Below, in pieces: positions 18,171-26,702 of a stretch of 42,460 nucleotides of DNA. The notes under the pieces were generated by a model, which saw nothing but the letters and a program-made list of their open reading frames with translations, made no database searches and had not been told where the DNA came from. Position numbers and translations under genes: made by a program. This stretch comes from Polyangiaceae bacterium (GTDB lineage: Bacteria; Myxococcota_A; Polyangia; Polyangiales; Polyangiaceae). Each line of letters begins with the position of its first letter. The first letter of the stretch is position 1. Location of the stretch: contig JAICQL010000046.1 in NCBI GenBank assembly GCA_025937895.1, positions 1 through 42,460 on the forward strand. Reading direction: 5' to 3'.

Positions 18171-19307
18171 TCACTGTAACCACGCTGCCAGCAGCGCACA
18201 GGCGATCCCTGCGCCCACGCTCGCCAGAGCGAACAGCCAGGCGGCGCCCACGTTCGGGTGCGAGGCCAGATTGGAGCGCAAGCTGCGCCAGCGCCGCGAC
18301 CAGGCACTGGCCTTGTCGCTCGGGAAGCGCGGGTTCCGCAGCAGCGACTCGGTCACGCAGGAGTGCCGAAACGATACTTCAGCGGTGCCCTCGGGGCCCA
18401 GACTGGCTTGCTGGAGCGCCATGGCCGCGCCCGAGGAGAACGCGGGCACTGACACGGGCTGCGACGCACGCCCGGTATTGACGAAGCGGATCGAGGGCGG
18501 GGTCGACAGGCGGATCTCGGCCGGCTTGGATGGTTCCTGCGCGAAGGGCGCCAGCGCCGCCGCGAACTCCTGTGCCGAGTCGATGCGCTCGCGTGGATTG
18601 GCTCGCAGCGCTCGCCCCAGGATCTCGCTCAGCTCGTGCGGCACGTGGCTGGACGACTCGACCTCGGCTCCAGGCGGCACGCCGTGCAGCAGGGCGTGCA
18701 GCAGAGCGGCGGCCGAGTAGATGTCCGCGCGGCGATCGATCTCGCCACCTTGACCGTATTCAGGGGCGCGATAGCCGCCGGCGGGCGCGGGGTGAGGCCC
18801 GTCGCCGTGCATGTCCTCCAGCGCTCGAAACAGGCCGAAATCGGTCACTTTGACCCAGGGCACGCCGGGCCTGGGGTAGGAAATGAGCACGGTGTTCGGG
18901 CTGAGCGCTCCGTGGACCACGCCGTTCGCGTGCGCGTAGTCGAGCGCGGCCAAGATCTGCAAGGTCAGATCGCAGGCGGTGGGCACAGCCGCAGCGCTGC
19001 GCTCGTCGATTTCACGCTCCAGCGTGCGCCCGCTGAGCTGCTCCGTGACGATGTACGGGGCGCCGTCGACCTCGCCGATATCCAGCACGCTCGCGATGTT
19101 GGGGTGGTCGAGTCCTGCCGCCTCCTTGGCCTTGGTCGTCACCCGCTCGGCCACTCCGGGGCGGCGCGCCATGGAGGGGTTGATCCATTTGACCGCCACC
19201 CGCTTGCCCAGCAGCAGGTTTTCGGCTTCGTAGAGGCTACCCACCGGACCGCTGCCTAACGGCCGGACAATTACGTATCGCTCATCCAGGATCTGGCGCT
19301 CTTTCAC
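18171..19307 (-). CDS. Membrane-anchored Hanks-type protein kinase fold, predicted pseudokinase
   Basis: A 378-residue protein. Residues 9 to about 255 form a kinase fold with a Gly-rich loop (LGSGPVGS, 17-24), ATP-binding Lys40 (VAVK), an alpha-C Glu, and DFG (156-158). The catalytic loop reads HGALSPNT (132-139) instead of HRDLKPxN, so the catalytic Asp is Ala, the Lys is Ser and the Asn is shifted or lost. I predict little or no phosphotransfer but retained nucleotide or partner binding. A linker of about 90 residues leads to one C-terminal transmembrane helix (LFALASVGAGIACALLAAWL), which places the fold in the cytoplasm. The start is GTG with GAGG 7 bases upstream. Confidence 0.88.
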   Translation of the reverse strand: MKERQILDERYVIVRPLGSGPVGSLYEAENLLLGKRVAVKWINPSMARRPGVAERVTTKAKEAAGLDHPNIASVLDIGEVDGAPYIVTEQLSGRTLEREIDERSAAAVPTACDLTLQILAALDYAHANGVVHGALSPNTVLISYPRPGVPWVKVTDFGLFRALEDMHGDGPHPAPAGGYRAPEYGQGGEIDRRADIYSAAALLHALLHGVPPGAEVESSSHVPHELSEILGRALRANPRERIDSAQEFAAALAPFAQEPSKPAEIRLSTPPSIRFVNTGRASQPVSVPAFSSGAAMALQQASLGPEGTAEVSFRHSCVTESLLRNPRFPSDKASAWSRRWRSLRSNLASHPNVGAAWLFALASVGAGIACALLAAWLQ

Positions 19308-19325
19308 ACGGCAGCCTCGTCCGAA

Positions 19326-19354
19326 ATGAACGGAAGCCGGCTTCCAACATTCAA
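19326..19354 (-). promoter_or_regulatory. Candidate promoter of the pseudokinase with a palindrome in its spacer
   Basis: Reading leftwards, TTGAAT (19349-19354) and GTTCAT (19326-19331) are 17 bases apart. The spacer contains the perfect 14-base palindrome GGAAGCCGGCTTCC (19332-19345). The hexamers are weak (4 and 3 of 6), as expected for a promoter needing an activator or controlled by a repressor. The predicted start leaves a leader of about 12 bases that includes GAGG. Confidence 0.4.
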
Positions 19355-19452
19355 CGCAATCGCCGCCCGCGATGGCCCGCGAGAGGACGATCGTGCCGGG
19401 TCGAGACGAGTTGTTCGCGATCCGGCGTCACCCCGGGCCGCAGCGAAGAAGC

Positions 19453-21528
19453 TCAGCGCGGAAAAGCCGCGGCGTTGCCGCCGTCCACCGGGATCACGGC
19501 ACCCGTGGTGGCCTTGGCGGTGGCAAGGTAGGCGAATGCCTGCGCCACATCCTCTGCCAGAGTCTCGCGCCCGAGCAGGTTGGCCGTGAAGTAGGCATCG
19601 CTGGTGAGACCTCGCGCCTTGGCGCGCGACTCGATCAGCTCGGGAGAGAAGAGCCCAGTGCGCACGCGATCCGCGTTCACTGCGTTGGAGCGCACCCCGT
19701 ATGGAGCCAGATCGATGGCGTATTGCTTCATCAGGGCGACCAGAGCGCTCTTGGCAACGGCGTACGGCCCGAACATCGGACCCGGGTTGAAGGCGCTCTT
19801 GGATGCGTTGAAGCACAGGCAGCCGCCGATACCCTGGCGGAGGAAAATGCTCGCTGCGGCCTGGGCCACGTACTGGTGACTGAGCAGGTTGACCTCGAGC
19901 GACTGCTCCAAGCGCTCGGCTCCGCTGCCGTCGTGCAGCGCACCGCTGGGCGCGCTGCCCGCGTTGGAGACGACGATGTCCAGCCCGCCGAAGCTGAGAG
20001 CCGCCTGCTCCAGCGCCGCACGAGCCGCGGCGGCGTCGGTCAAATCCGCCTGATACGACTGCACCGCACGGCCATGCTTGCGCTCCAGCTCGGCGCGGGC
20101 TCTGCCCAGAGCCTCCGGCTCGCGATCGACCAGGAGCACGTGGGCGCCGAGCGCCAAAAATTGCGCGCTCGTGGCCAGGCCAATCCCGCTCGCCGCTCCG
20201 GTGACGACCGCGATCTGCCCCGCCAGTGCGGCCTCGCTGCTGCGCGCGCCCAGCTTGGCTTGCTCCAGGCTCCAGTACTCGACGTCGAAGAGCTCACTCA
20301 GGGACACGGGGCGGTAGCTGCCGATGCTCTCCGCGCGCGCCATCACCGAGATGGCATGCTCGTACAGATCGGCGGCGATGCTCGCCTGGGAGATGTTGCG
20401 ACCGAGCCCGGCGATGCCGAGCCCGGGTATGGCCACCACGCGCGGCAGCAGATCCAGGCGCTGCAGCGGCTGCGGGTGACGCCGCGCATTGCTCTCGAAA
20501 TAGCTGGCGTAGCTGTCCGCGAAGCCAGCGAGGCCAGCTTCCACCCTTGCCCGCAGCTCTTCCGCGGCGAGCGGCACGTCTGGAGCGACGTCCCCCAGCC
20601 AGGCAGGGAACGGCTTGGTCCGGATGCTGTGATCGGGGGTGATGCAGCCCCGCCCAACGACCTCGCGCGACGCGGGTGCCGCGAGGAACGCCAGCACCTC
20701 CGGGCCATCGCGCCAGTCCAGGACGAACCTGGCTCCGCCGGGACGGCGTGCGATGGCGCCGCGCAGCGCAGGCTCCAGCTCCAGGCGGCGCTCGCGGCTG
20801 GCGCGAGGATCTGCGCCGGGGACCTGCACGAGCGGGCGCCGCCGCTCCCGCTCCAGGTAGCTCTCGGCTTCGCTCACGGCCTGGATCATCCGAGCGTAGC
20901 TCTCCTCGGCGCTCTGACCCCAGCTGAAGATGCCGTGCTTCTCCAAAATCAGGAGCGGCGGGGAGGTCTCGCTCACGTTCAGCTCCGCAACCCGCTGCGC
21001 GAGCACGAAGCCCGGCGGCACATAGGAGAGATAGAGCGCGCGATCACCCCAGAGTTCGCGCGCTCGCCGGTCGCCGTCCGGCTGATCCACGAGGGCGAGG
21101 ACCGCGTTTGCGTGCGTGTGGTCCACGAATTTGCCCGGCAGATGGGCATGGAGCAGCGCCTCGACCGATGGCGTGGGGCCGCCCGGATCGAGCATCTGCG
21201 AGCGCAGCGCGGCCACCATCGCTTCATCCGTGAGCGCAGGCAGCGTGCAGTAGCTGCGCAGCGGCTCCAGACGGCACTGAGAGAAGCCGCGCGGTTGAAT
21301 GCTGCCCAGATCCCAGCCGCTGCCTTTGATCCAGAGCACGTCGACAGGCTTGCCGTCGACCTCACGCCCCCGGCTCTTCACGGAGGTATTGCCGCCACCG
21401 TGCAGCACGAGCGCAGGCTCGCGCCCCAGCAGGCGCGAGGTATAGACGCGGTCCGCCACGTCGGCACCCCAGGCCGCGAGCTCGGTGCGAAACTGCTGGG
21501 CCTCGTTCGGCTGATACAGGGACTTCAT
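19453..21528 (-). CDS. Bifunctional class II aldolase / short-chain dehydrogenase (RhaD/YuxG type)
   Basis: A 691-residue fusion, the same size as the rhamnulose-1-phosphate aldolase/alcohol dehydrogenase fusions. The N-terminal class II aldolase domain has LHGGGNTSVK and the metal-binding DHTHANAVLALVD. The SDR domain begins near residue 437 with VVTGAASGIG and has catalytic Ser576, Tyr589 and Lys593 (YAVAK). Rhamnose is the usual substrate of the family, but no other rha genes are nearby, so another deoxy-sugar phosphate is possible. The frame is open to 22080, but the ATG at 21528 (MKSLYQPNEA) fits the family start. It lies 11 bases after the HTTM gene and is probably the last gene of that run. 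Confidence 0.92.
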   Translation of the reverse strand: MKSLYQPNEAQQFRTELAAWGADVADRVYTSRLLGREPALVLHGGGNTSVKSRGREVDGKPVDVLWIKGSGWDLGSIQPRGFSQCRLEPLRSYCTLPALTDEAMVAALRSQMLDPGGPTPSVEALLHAHLPGKFVDHTHANAVLALVDQPDGDRRARELWGDRALYLSYVPPGFVLAQRVAELNVSETSPPLLILEKHGIFSWGQSAEESYARMIQAVSEAESYLERERRRPLVQVPGADPRASRERRLELEPALRGAIARRPGGARFVLDWRDGPEVLAFLAAPASREVVGRGCITPDHSIRTKPFPAWLGDVAPDVPLAAEELRARVEAGLAGFADSYASYFESNARRHPQPLQRLDLLPRVVAIPGLGIAGLGRNISQASIAADLYEHAISVMARAESIGSYRPVSLSELFDVEYWSLEQAKLGARSSEAALAGQIAVVTGAASGIGLATSAQFLALGAHVLLVDREPEALGRARAELERKHGRAVQSYQADLTDAAAARAALEQAALSFGGLDIVVSNAGSAPSGALHDGSGAERLEQSLEVNLLSHQYVAQAAASIFLRQGIGGCLCFNASKSAFNPGPMFGPYAVAKSALVALMKQYAIDLAPYGVRSNAVNADRVRTGLFSPELIESRAKARGLTSDAYFTANLLGRETLAEDVAQAFAYLATAKATTGAVIPVDGGNAAAFPR

Positions 21529-21539
21529 CGCAGGCGACT

Positions 21540-22469
21540 CTAGTTGCCTGGCTGGGCCGAGGCGATGGAATTTTGCCGGCGCTGCCAGCGGAGCCGGAGT
21601 GCCTGTAGCCATTGCTCGACGGGGAAAAATGCCAGGAAAGCCACACCGCTGAGCGGATAGGGGAAGGCGATCGCCATCGTGGCCAGCACGCCCAGATGAA
21701 ACAGCCACGCCGAGAGGCACCAGGTGAGGGCCCAGCGCCCGCCCAGCAAGGCCAGCGGGGCCAGCAGCTCTGCCCCGAGCGAGAAGATGGAGAGCGGGGG
21801 GAACAGCCAGCCGTGGGGCAGCAGCCAGGGCCCGAGCGGCGAGTGCACGCTGCCCAGCTCGATCTTGCGCAGGGCATCGTACGCGATCTGCTCGCGCAAG
21901 GCGGCCCCGGCCGCCCACGTGAAGCCGCTGAGCTGCAGCTTGGCCAGGCCCGCCACGACGTACGCTGCCACCGTCACCAGGCAGCACGCGCGCAAGACCC
22001 AGCCCGAAGCGCTCGCTCCAGGCGACCCTCGGGTTGAGGCCGCGCCCAGCCGGTAGACGTCCGCCGCGGGAGCAAAGCACAGCAGCGCAACGTGCAGGGC
22101 GAGCAGGTTATCCGTGTGAAAGATCATGCCCCAGGAGTGGCGGTAGCTCAGCACCCAGAGCAGCGAGAGCGCAAACAGCGGGGCGCTCGCGCGGTACGCC
22201 ACGCCGAGCACGAAAGCGAGCCCCGTGAGCACGCTCAGCACGTACGCAGCGAGTACCAGCGGACGAGGCAGCGGCGAGTCGAGCACGCTGACGACGCCGA
22301 GCGGGGTGAACGCGCTATCCGGATAGCGCAGTGGTGCCAGCAGGTCCGCCACGCGCGCGAGCAGATAGCTCAGGGCGTAGCCGCCCACGGCGATGCGCAG
22401 CAGCGCCAGGCGCTCGCGCGGCACGGGCTCCAGGAGCCACGCATCCAGGCGCCGCAGGAGTGCCGTCAT
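21540..22469 (-). CDS. HTTM-domain (vitamin K-dependent gamma-carboxylase-like) membrane protein
   Basis: A 309-residue polytopic protein with about seven or eight hydrophobic segments. It begins with the typical soluble lead ERLALLRIAVGGYAL. YRHSWGMIFHTDNLL and YVVAGLAKLQLSGFTWAAG resemble the HTTM core. Lys177 in AGLAKL aligns by eye with the catalytic-base Lys of human gamma-glutamyl carboxylase (AGVKKLD), which is suggestive but not proof of carboxylase activity. The start overlaps the previous gene's stop (ATGA), so translation is coupled. The substrate is unknown, and most bacterial HTTM proteins are uncharacterised. Confidence 0.82.
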   Translation of the reverse strand: MTALLRRLDAWLLEPVPRERLALLRIAVGGYALSYLLARVADLLAPLRYPDSAFTPLGVVSVLDSPLPRPLVLAAYVLSVLTGLAFVLGVAYRASAPLFALSLLWVLSYRHSWGMIFHTDNLLALHVALLCFAPAADVYRLGAASTRGSPGASASGWVLRACCLVTVAAYVVAGLAKLQLSGFTWAAGAALREQIAYDALRKIELGSVHSPLGPWLLPHGWLFPPLSIFSLGAELLAPLALLGGRWALTWCLSAWLFHLGVLATMAIAFPYPLSGVAFLAFFPVEQWLQALRLRWQRRQNSIASAQPGN

Positions 22470-22948
22470 CGCTCGCCGGTGCCTCCGGGCGTGGGTACGT
22501 CGCAGCGAAACAGCGTCTCCTGCTCCAGGGGGAAGGGCCCCTGCACGAAGTAGTCGACGGGATCATAGCGACGAGCCACGATCGCCAGTGCGCTCAGCTC
22601 TCGCAGAGCAGGCTCCGCGGCTGCCCGCGCCGCGCTGGCTTCGCACAGTCGCGCCATCGCCTCCGGGCCCTCGGCCACGCTGCGCTGGATCAAGACCTTG
22701 GCCTGGAGCACCTCTTTGCTGCCGACGAGCTCGGGCGGCACGCGGCGCTCGCTCCCGCCGGCGGTGAGCCCAACCAGCGTGTGCAGGGTGGGCTGGCCGC
22801 GCGGGCGCGCGAACATCGGGTATGTGGAGAGCGGGAACGAATCGGGCGCTCCGGACCAGGCCGGTGACAGCACTGCCAGCGGCAAGCCCAGCCCCACCAC
22901 GTAGGCCAGCACGCGTTGCCTGGCTGGCGCGCCGTCAGCCCGGGCCAT
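22466..22948 (-). CDS. Small membrane-anchored partner of the HTTM protein, unknown function
   Basis: A 160-residue protein with one N-terminal hydrophobic segment (LAYVVGLGLPLAVL) and a predicted outside domain. The motif DSFPLSTYPMFA follows the membrane segment; I recall P-[LF]-S-x-YPMF in other HTTM-linked proteins, but this is memory rather than a search. Cys residues are few. The start at 22948 is set by a strong AGGAGG ribosome site; the open frame extends to 22984. It overlaps the upstream gene by 14 bases and the HTTM gene by 4, so the three should be made together. Confidence 0.75.
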   Translation of the reverse strand: MARADGAPARQRVLAYVVGLGLPLAVLSPAWSGAPDSFPLSTYPMFARPRGQPTLHTLVGLTAGGSERRVPPELVGSKEVLQAKVLIQRSVAEGPEAMARLCEASAARAAAEPALRELSALAIVARRYDPVDYFVQGPFPLEQETLFRCDVPTPGGTGER

Positions 22949-23396
22949 GCGCCCTCCTGGTTGCCCGCAGCCCCCAGGCGGCAAATGGCACGGTGGCGAG
23001 CAGCACGAGCACGGTGATGGCCGCGAGCAAGCTGGCGACCCCCATGCCCAGGCTGCCGAAGCGCAGCACCATCTCGCGCGCGGTGACCGCGAGCAGCAGC
23101 GTGAGCACGGCGCCGGCGCCCAGCGAAAGCCAGCTCAGCGCGCGCCAGATGGGCCGCAGCTGCTCGGGGCGAAGCAACACGAGCAGCAAGGTGCCCAGGT
23201 GCGCCAGCGCGAGCAGAGCCAGCAACGACGCCGCCACGCTGCCAGGTCGAGACGGCAGCTCCCACGCCGCCCAGCCAAAGAGCGCCGAGGATGCACCCGT
23301 GCACAGGACGAGGGCGGGGCGATGGCGTGCGAGCATACCCGCTGCCATCGCCCGAGCGCCCTCGGCTGGGTCATCTCGCCGCTCTGAGCCCGGCAT
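22935..23396 (-). CDS. Four-helix integral membrane protein, unknown function
   Basis: A 153-residue hydrophobic protein with four predicted membrane helices (about 28-47, 55-75, 88-106 and 117-140) and an Arg-rich C-terminus. I recognise no family. It is first of three overlapping membrane genes ending in the HTTM gene. The ATG at 23396 abuts an 8-base inverted repeat and lacks a clear ribosome site, so the start may be the Met at 23348 or 23336. Confidence 0.68.
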   Translation of the reverse strand: MPGSERRDDPAEGARAMAAGMLARHRPALVLCTGASSALFGWAAWELPSRPGSVAASLLALLALAHLGTLLLVLLRPEQLRPIWRALSWLSLGAGAVLTLLLAVTAREMVLRFGSLGMGVASLLAAITVLVLLATVPFAAWGLRATRRAHGPG

Positions 23397-23425
23397 GCCG
23401 ACCGCTCATAGAGTCAACGGTCGGC
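23397..23425 (-). promoter_or_regulatory. Inverted repeat at the start of the HTTM membrane genes
   Basis: GCCGACCG (23418-23425 on the coding strand) and CGGTCGGC (23397-23404) form a perfect 8-base inverted repeat separated by 13 bases. The second arm touches the first possible ATG. A weak promoter-like pair, TTGTAT-17-TATGAG, overlaps it. It could be an operator, a ribosome-site-masking hairpin, or a partial terminator of the acyl-CoA dehydrogenase gene. Confidence 0.45.
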
Positions 23426-23453
23426 AAATACAAGCTGCCGGGGGCAGGGGCGG

Positions 23454-25265
23454 TCAGATCGTATCCCAGCCGTACTTTTCGAGCGCGAAGGCGTGATCGG
23501 CCAGCGCCTTGAGCGACTCGTCTTCGTTGCGATCGACGAGCTCGAAGTTCTGGCGGACCCGCCGCCGCACCTGATCGGAGAGCACCTCGAGGATCTGCAG
23601 CTCCTGACGTGCCTTTTCTTCGCCCACGGCGAGCAGCGAGGAATTCACGCGGCTGAGCGTGCAGGCGAGCACGAATAGATCAATCATGGCATCGGCCAGA
23701 CGCTTGGAGGCGAACTGCTTGCCGATGATGTTGCGCCCGTGCTTGCGCAGCACGCGATCGACGGCGATGGCGAGATCTTTCGTGGCCTCCTCGAAGATCG
23801 CAGCGTGCGACTTGAGCCGCAGGTCGAGCTTGGTGAACACGCTCTTGCGAATGCCCGTGGCCAGCTGAGCCCGGCGCAAGGCGTACTCCGAGAGCACGCC
23901 GAAGCCCTTGATCGGATCCTCGAAGACGCCCTGCAGGCTCTTGGACAGCTCCTTGAGGCTGCGGCCCACGTCGTCCATCGCCGTCAGCGCGATGAACAGG
24001 CGCAGGATCTCGTTGGTGCCCTCGAAGATGCGGTTGATGCGCGCGTCCCGCACGATGCGCTCGTAGGGGAACTCCGTCATGTAGCCGTTGCCGCCCGCGG
24101 TCTGCAGCGCCTCGTCCGCGCAACGCCAGAGCGCCTCCGACGCGAACACCTTGCTGATGGCTGCCTCGACGGCGTAGTCCTCGTAGCCCTGGTCGGCGAG
24201 CGCGGCAACCATGTGCACGGTGGCCTCGGCGGCATAACAGTCGACCACCATCTGGCCCACCTTCTGCTTGATCAGGCCGAACTCACGGATCGGCTTGCCG
24301 AACTGCACGCGCTCATTGCCCTGCTTTGCTGCCAGGCTGATCAGGTGCTTCATGGCGCCCACGGCGCCGCCGCCGAGCCCGGTGCGTCCGCTGTTCAGGA
24401 TCTTCATCGCGACCTTGAAGCCCTTGCCCACCTCGCCCAGCCGGTTGCCGTCTGGTACGCGCACCTTCTCGAAGTGCACCGTGGTGGTGGAGCTGGCGCG
24501 CAGGCCCATCTTGTCCTCGTGCGGGCCGGCGCTGACACCGGGCATGTCACGAGTGACGATGAAGGCCGTCATGTGCCCGCGCTGCTCGGCGTTCTCCGTC
24601 TTGGCGAAGACCGTGAAGAAGTCGGCGATGCCACCATTGGTGATCCACAGCTTGTTGCCGTCCAGGATCCAGTCGTCGCCATCGCGATGCGCCGTGGTGC
24701 GAATCGATGCCGCGTCCGAGCCGGAGCCCGGCTCCGTCAAGCAGAAGGCAGCGATCATCTCGCCCGTGGCCAGCTTCGGCAAGTAGCGCGCGCGCTGCTC
24801 CTCCGTCCCGAACAACAACAGGCCGCGCATGCCGATCGAGCTATGTGCGCCGACGGTGACCGCGGTTGACGCATCGTGCTTTGCCACCTCTTGCAAGGTG
24901 CGCGAGTACGCTGCGCTGCCGAAGCCGAGCCCACCGTGAGCCTCCGGAATGATCAACCCGAACAGGCCGAAGCTCTTGAGCTCCTCGATGTAGGAACGCG
25001 GCATCTCCGCGGCCTTGTCCCAGGCAGCGAAATCTTTCTCCTTCGGTCCGAGCAGGTCGCCGAGCGAGGCCACCACACCTTTCAGGGTCTCCCGTTCGTC
25101 GGCGCTCATTGCCGGGAAGGGCAGCAGCATGTCTTCTTCGATGTAGCCCATGCACAGCGAGCGCATGAAGCTGCTGTCCTTGCCAACCGGCGGGCGCCGG
25201 GCCTCCTTGATGGAACTTTCTTTGGCCTGAGTTTGCTCGAGCGTCGCGCTGGCTCGTTGAACCAT
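23454..25265 (-). CDS. Acyl-CoA dehydrogenase, long/very-long-chain (VLCAD/FadE-like) type
   Basis: The FAD enzyme of the first beta-oxidation step. It has 603 residues, the size of the extended VLCAD/ACAD9 or Bacillus FadE class, with a C-terminal helical extension (about 430-603). Motifs include FCLTEPGSGSDAAS and WITNGGIADFF (FAD and substrate contacts), QTAGGNGYMTEFPYER, and IFEGTNEILR holding the catalytic Glu. The ATG at 25265 has GGAGG 10 bases upstream; ATGs at 25289 and 25304 have none. It is divergent from the KAS III gene and 57 bases upstream of the HTTM membrane genes. Confidence 0.93.
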   Translation of the reverse strand: MVQRASATLEQTQAKESSIKEARRPPVGKDSSFMRSLCMGYIEEDMLLPFPAMSADERETLKGVVASLGDLLGPKEKDFAAWDKAAEMPRSYIEELKSFGLFGLIIPEAHGGLGFGSAAYSRTLQEVAKHDASTAVTVGAHSSIGMRGLLLFGTEEQRARYLPKLATGEMIAAFCLTEPGSGSDAASIRTTAHRDGDDWILDGNKLWITNGGIADFFTVFAKTENAEQRGHMTAFIVTRDMPGVSAGPHEDKMGLRASSTTTVHFEKVRVPDGNRLGEVGKGFKVAMKILNSGRTGLGGGAVGAMKHLISLAAKQGNERVQFGKPIREFGLIKQKVGQMVVDCYAAEATVHMVAALADQGYEDYAVEAAISKVFASEALWRCADEALQTAGGNGYMTEFPYERIVRDARINRIFEGTNEILRLFIALTAMDDVGRSLKELSKSLQGVFEDPIKGFGVLSEYALRRAQLATGIRKSVFTKLDLRLKSHAAIFEEATKDLAIAVDRVLRKHGRNIIGKQFASKRLADAMIDLFVLACTLSRVNSSLLAVGEEKARQELQILEVLSDQVRRRVRQNFELVDRNEDESLKALADHAFALEKYGWDTI

Positions 25266-25513
25266 TTTGTTACCGCCTCCAGGATTCATTATGGGCCGCA
25301 CCACACCCTCCCATCAGGGGTCCGGCCCAATTCGCTCACGAGACGGCACATTCTGAGGCCGGCTGGTGGGCAAGCGTGCCAAGCTATTCGTCTGGGTAGG
25401 GTTTTGTAGAGTACGGCGTCTTTTGGCCGTGACCTTCGGCCGGACCTCGAGCTACCTCCCACCCCGTGCGAACTCGGCGAATCGGCCAGGGCACGCGCGA
25501 GCGGTATTAGGGC

Positions 25514-26563
25514 ATGTCAGGCATCACCATAGTTGGTTCAGGGCGCTACCTCCCCGGAAAGCCCTACACGAACCAGGATCTCGCCCGCGTGATGGATACG
25601 AGCGACGAGTGGATCCGCCAGCGTACCGGGATCGAGCAGCGGCACTATTGCCCCGAGGGGCAAGGGGCTTCCGACCTGGCCGTGCCTGCTGCACGGTTGG
25701 CGCTCGAGTCTGCTGGCCGAACTGAAGCAGACATCGACTACATCATCTTCAACACCATGACCCCGGATCACATCCTGCCGGGGTCCGGCCCGCTGCTGGG
25801 AGCCAAGCTGGGCTGCCCGGGTACGCCGGCACTGGACGTCCGCAGCCAGTGCGCCGCGATGATCTACAGCTTTCAGCTGGCGGATGCGCTGCTGAAGACC
25901 GACGGCATTCGCTCCATCTTGATCGTCGGAGCGGAGGCGCACGCCGGCTTCATGCCGTGGCGAAACTGGAATGCGCTCGATGGCCTGGAGCCCGTGAGCG
26001 CCGACGACTACCAGCGCTCGACCTTGCACCGCGGCTTCGCCGTGATCTTCGGCGACGGGGCAGGGGCTCTGCTCGTGGAGCGCAGCTCCACGCCGGGCAC
26101 CGGCCTGCTCTCGCTGGATCTGCACAGTGACGGCCGCTACAGCGATGAATTGCGCATCCCGGCCGGGTTTCGCCGTCGGCCGTACGCCACCAGCGAGCTG
26201 GTGGAAGACGCGGAGTTCATCCCGCGCATGAACGGCAGAGAGGTCTTTCGCCATGCCGTGAGCAAGCTGCCGCAGACCGTGCGCGCAGCTTGTGAACGCG
26301 CTGGCGTCGGGCTGGATGAGGTGGACTGGTTCATCGCCCACCAGGCGAATGATCGAATCAACCGCGTGGTGCGCGAGCGCCTGGGGGTGCCGCCAGAGAA
26401 GGTGCCTTCCAACATCCGCAGCTATGGCAACACGTCGGGCGCCACCATCCCCATCCTGGTCGACGAGATGCGGCGCGACGGGCGTCTTCGCGCGGGTCAG
26501 TTGGTGTGCTTTCTGGCGCTGGGCGCCGGCCTGCACTGGGGCGCCGCGGTGATGCGGATCTGA
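25514..26563 (+). CDS. 3-oxoacyl-ACP synthase III (KAS III/FabH) homologue
   Basis: A 349-residue condensing enzyme with the full catalytic triad: Cys113 (RSQCAAM), His276 (AHQAND) and Asn306 (YGNTSGA). The His-Asn spacing of 30 matches E. coli FabH, but the Cys-His distance is 163 rather than 132. An insertion of about 31 residues (PWRNWNALDGLEPVSADDYQ region) therefore sits near the acyl pocket. It may start branched or long-chain acyl chains, or make a secondary metabolite, rather than serve bulk fatty acid synthesis. No fab cluster genes are adjacent. It is divergent from the acyl-CoA dehydrogenase gene across a 248-base spacer. Confidence 0.9.
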   Translation: MSGITIVGSGRYLPGKPYTNQDLARVMDTSDEWIRQRTGIEQRHYCPEGQGASDLAVPAARLALESAGRTEADIDYIIFNTMTPDHILPGSGPLLGAKLGCPGTPALDVRSQCAAMIYSFQLADALLKTDGIRSILIVGAEAHAGFMPWRNWNALDGLEPVSADDYQRSTLHRGFAVIFGDGAGALLVERSSTPGTGLLSLDLHSDGRYSDELRIPAGFRRRPYATSELVEDAEFIPRMNGREVFRHAVSKLPQTVRAACERAGVGLDEVDWFIAHQANDRINRVVRERLGVPPEKVPSNIRSYGNTSGATIPILVDEMRRDGRLRAGQLVCFLALGAGLHWGAAVMRI

Positions 26564-26622
26564 TTCCCGCTTCGCCTGCGCTTCGCGCCCGACGGCACTG
26601 CTGCCACTACCGCCTCTACTGG

Positions 26623-26655
26623 CTGACGGCCATAGGGCCGTTCAGCTCTCATTTT
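26623..26655 (+). terminator. Candidate intrinsic terminator after the KAS III gene
   Basis: CTGACGGCC, loop ATAG, then GGCCGTTCAG form a 9-bp stem with one bulged base. It is followed 6 bases later by ATTTT. It lies 60 bases past the stop and before the next gene. Confidence 0.55.
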
Positions 26656-26702
26656 GCAGCCGCCCGTTGCCAGGTCAATGGTGGCGATGCAATCTTCTGC
26701 TC

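Noticed and set aside
19372..21543. Plus-strand 723-residue frame opposite the aldolase/SDR gene
   Set aside because: The minus strand carries clear SDR and aldolase motifs with catalytic residues; the plus frame is a bias shadow.
26661..26695. TTGCCA-17-CAATCT as a promoter for the Bax-inhibitor-1 gene
   Set aside because: The -10 matches only 2 of 6 positions, so correct spacing alone is not enough.
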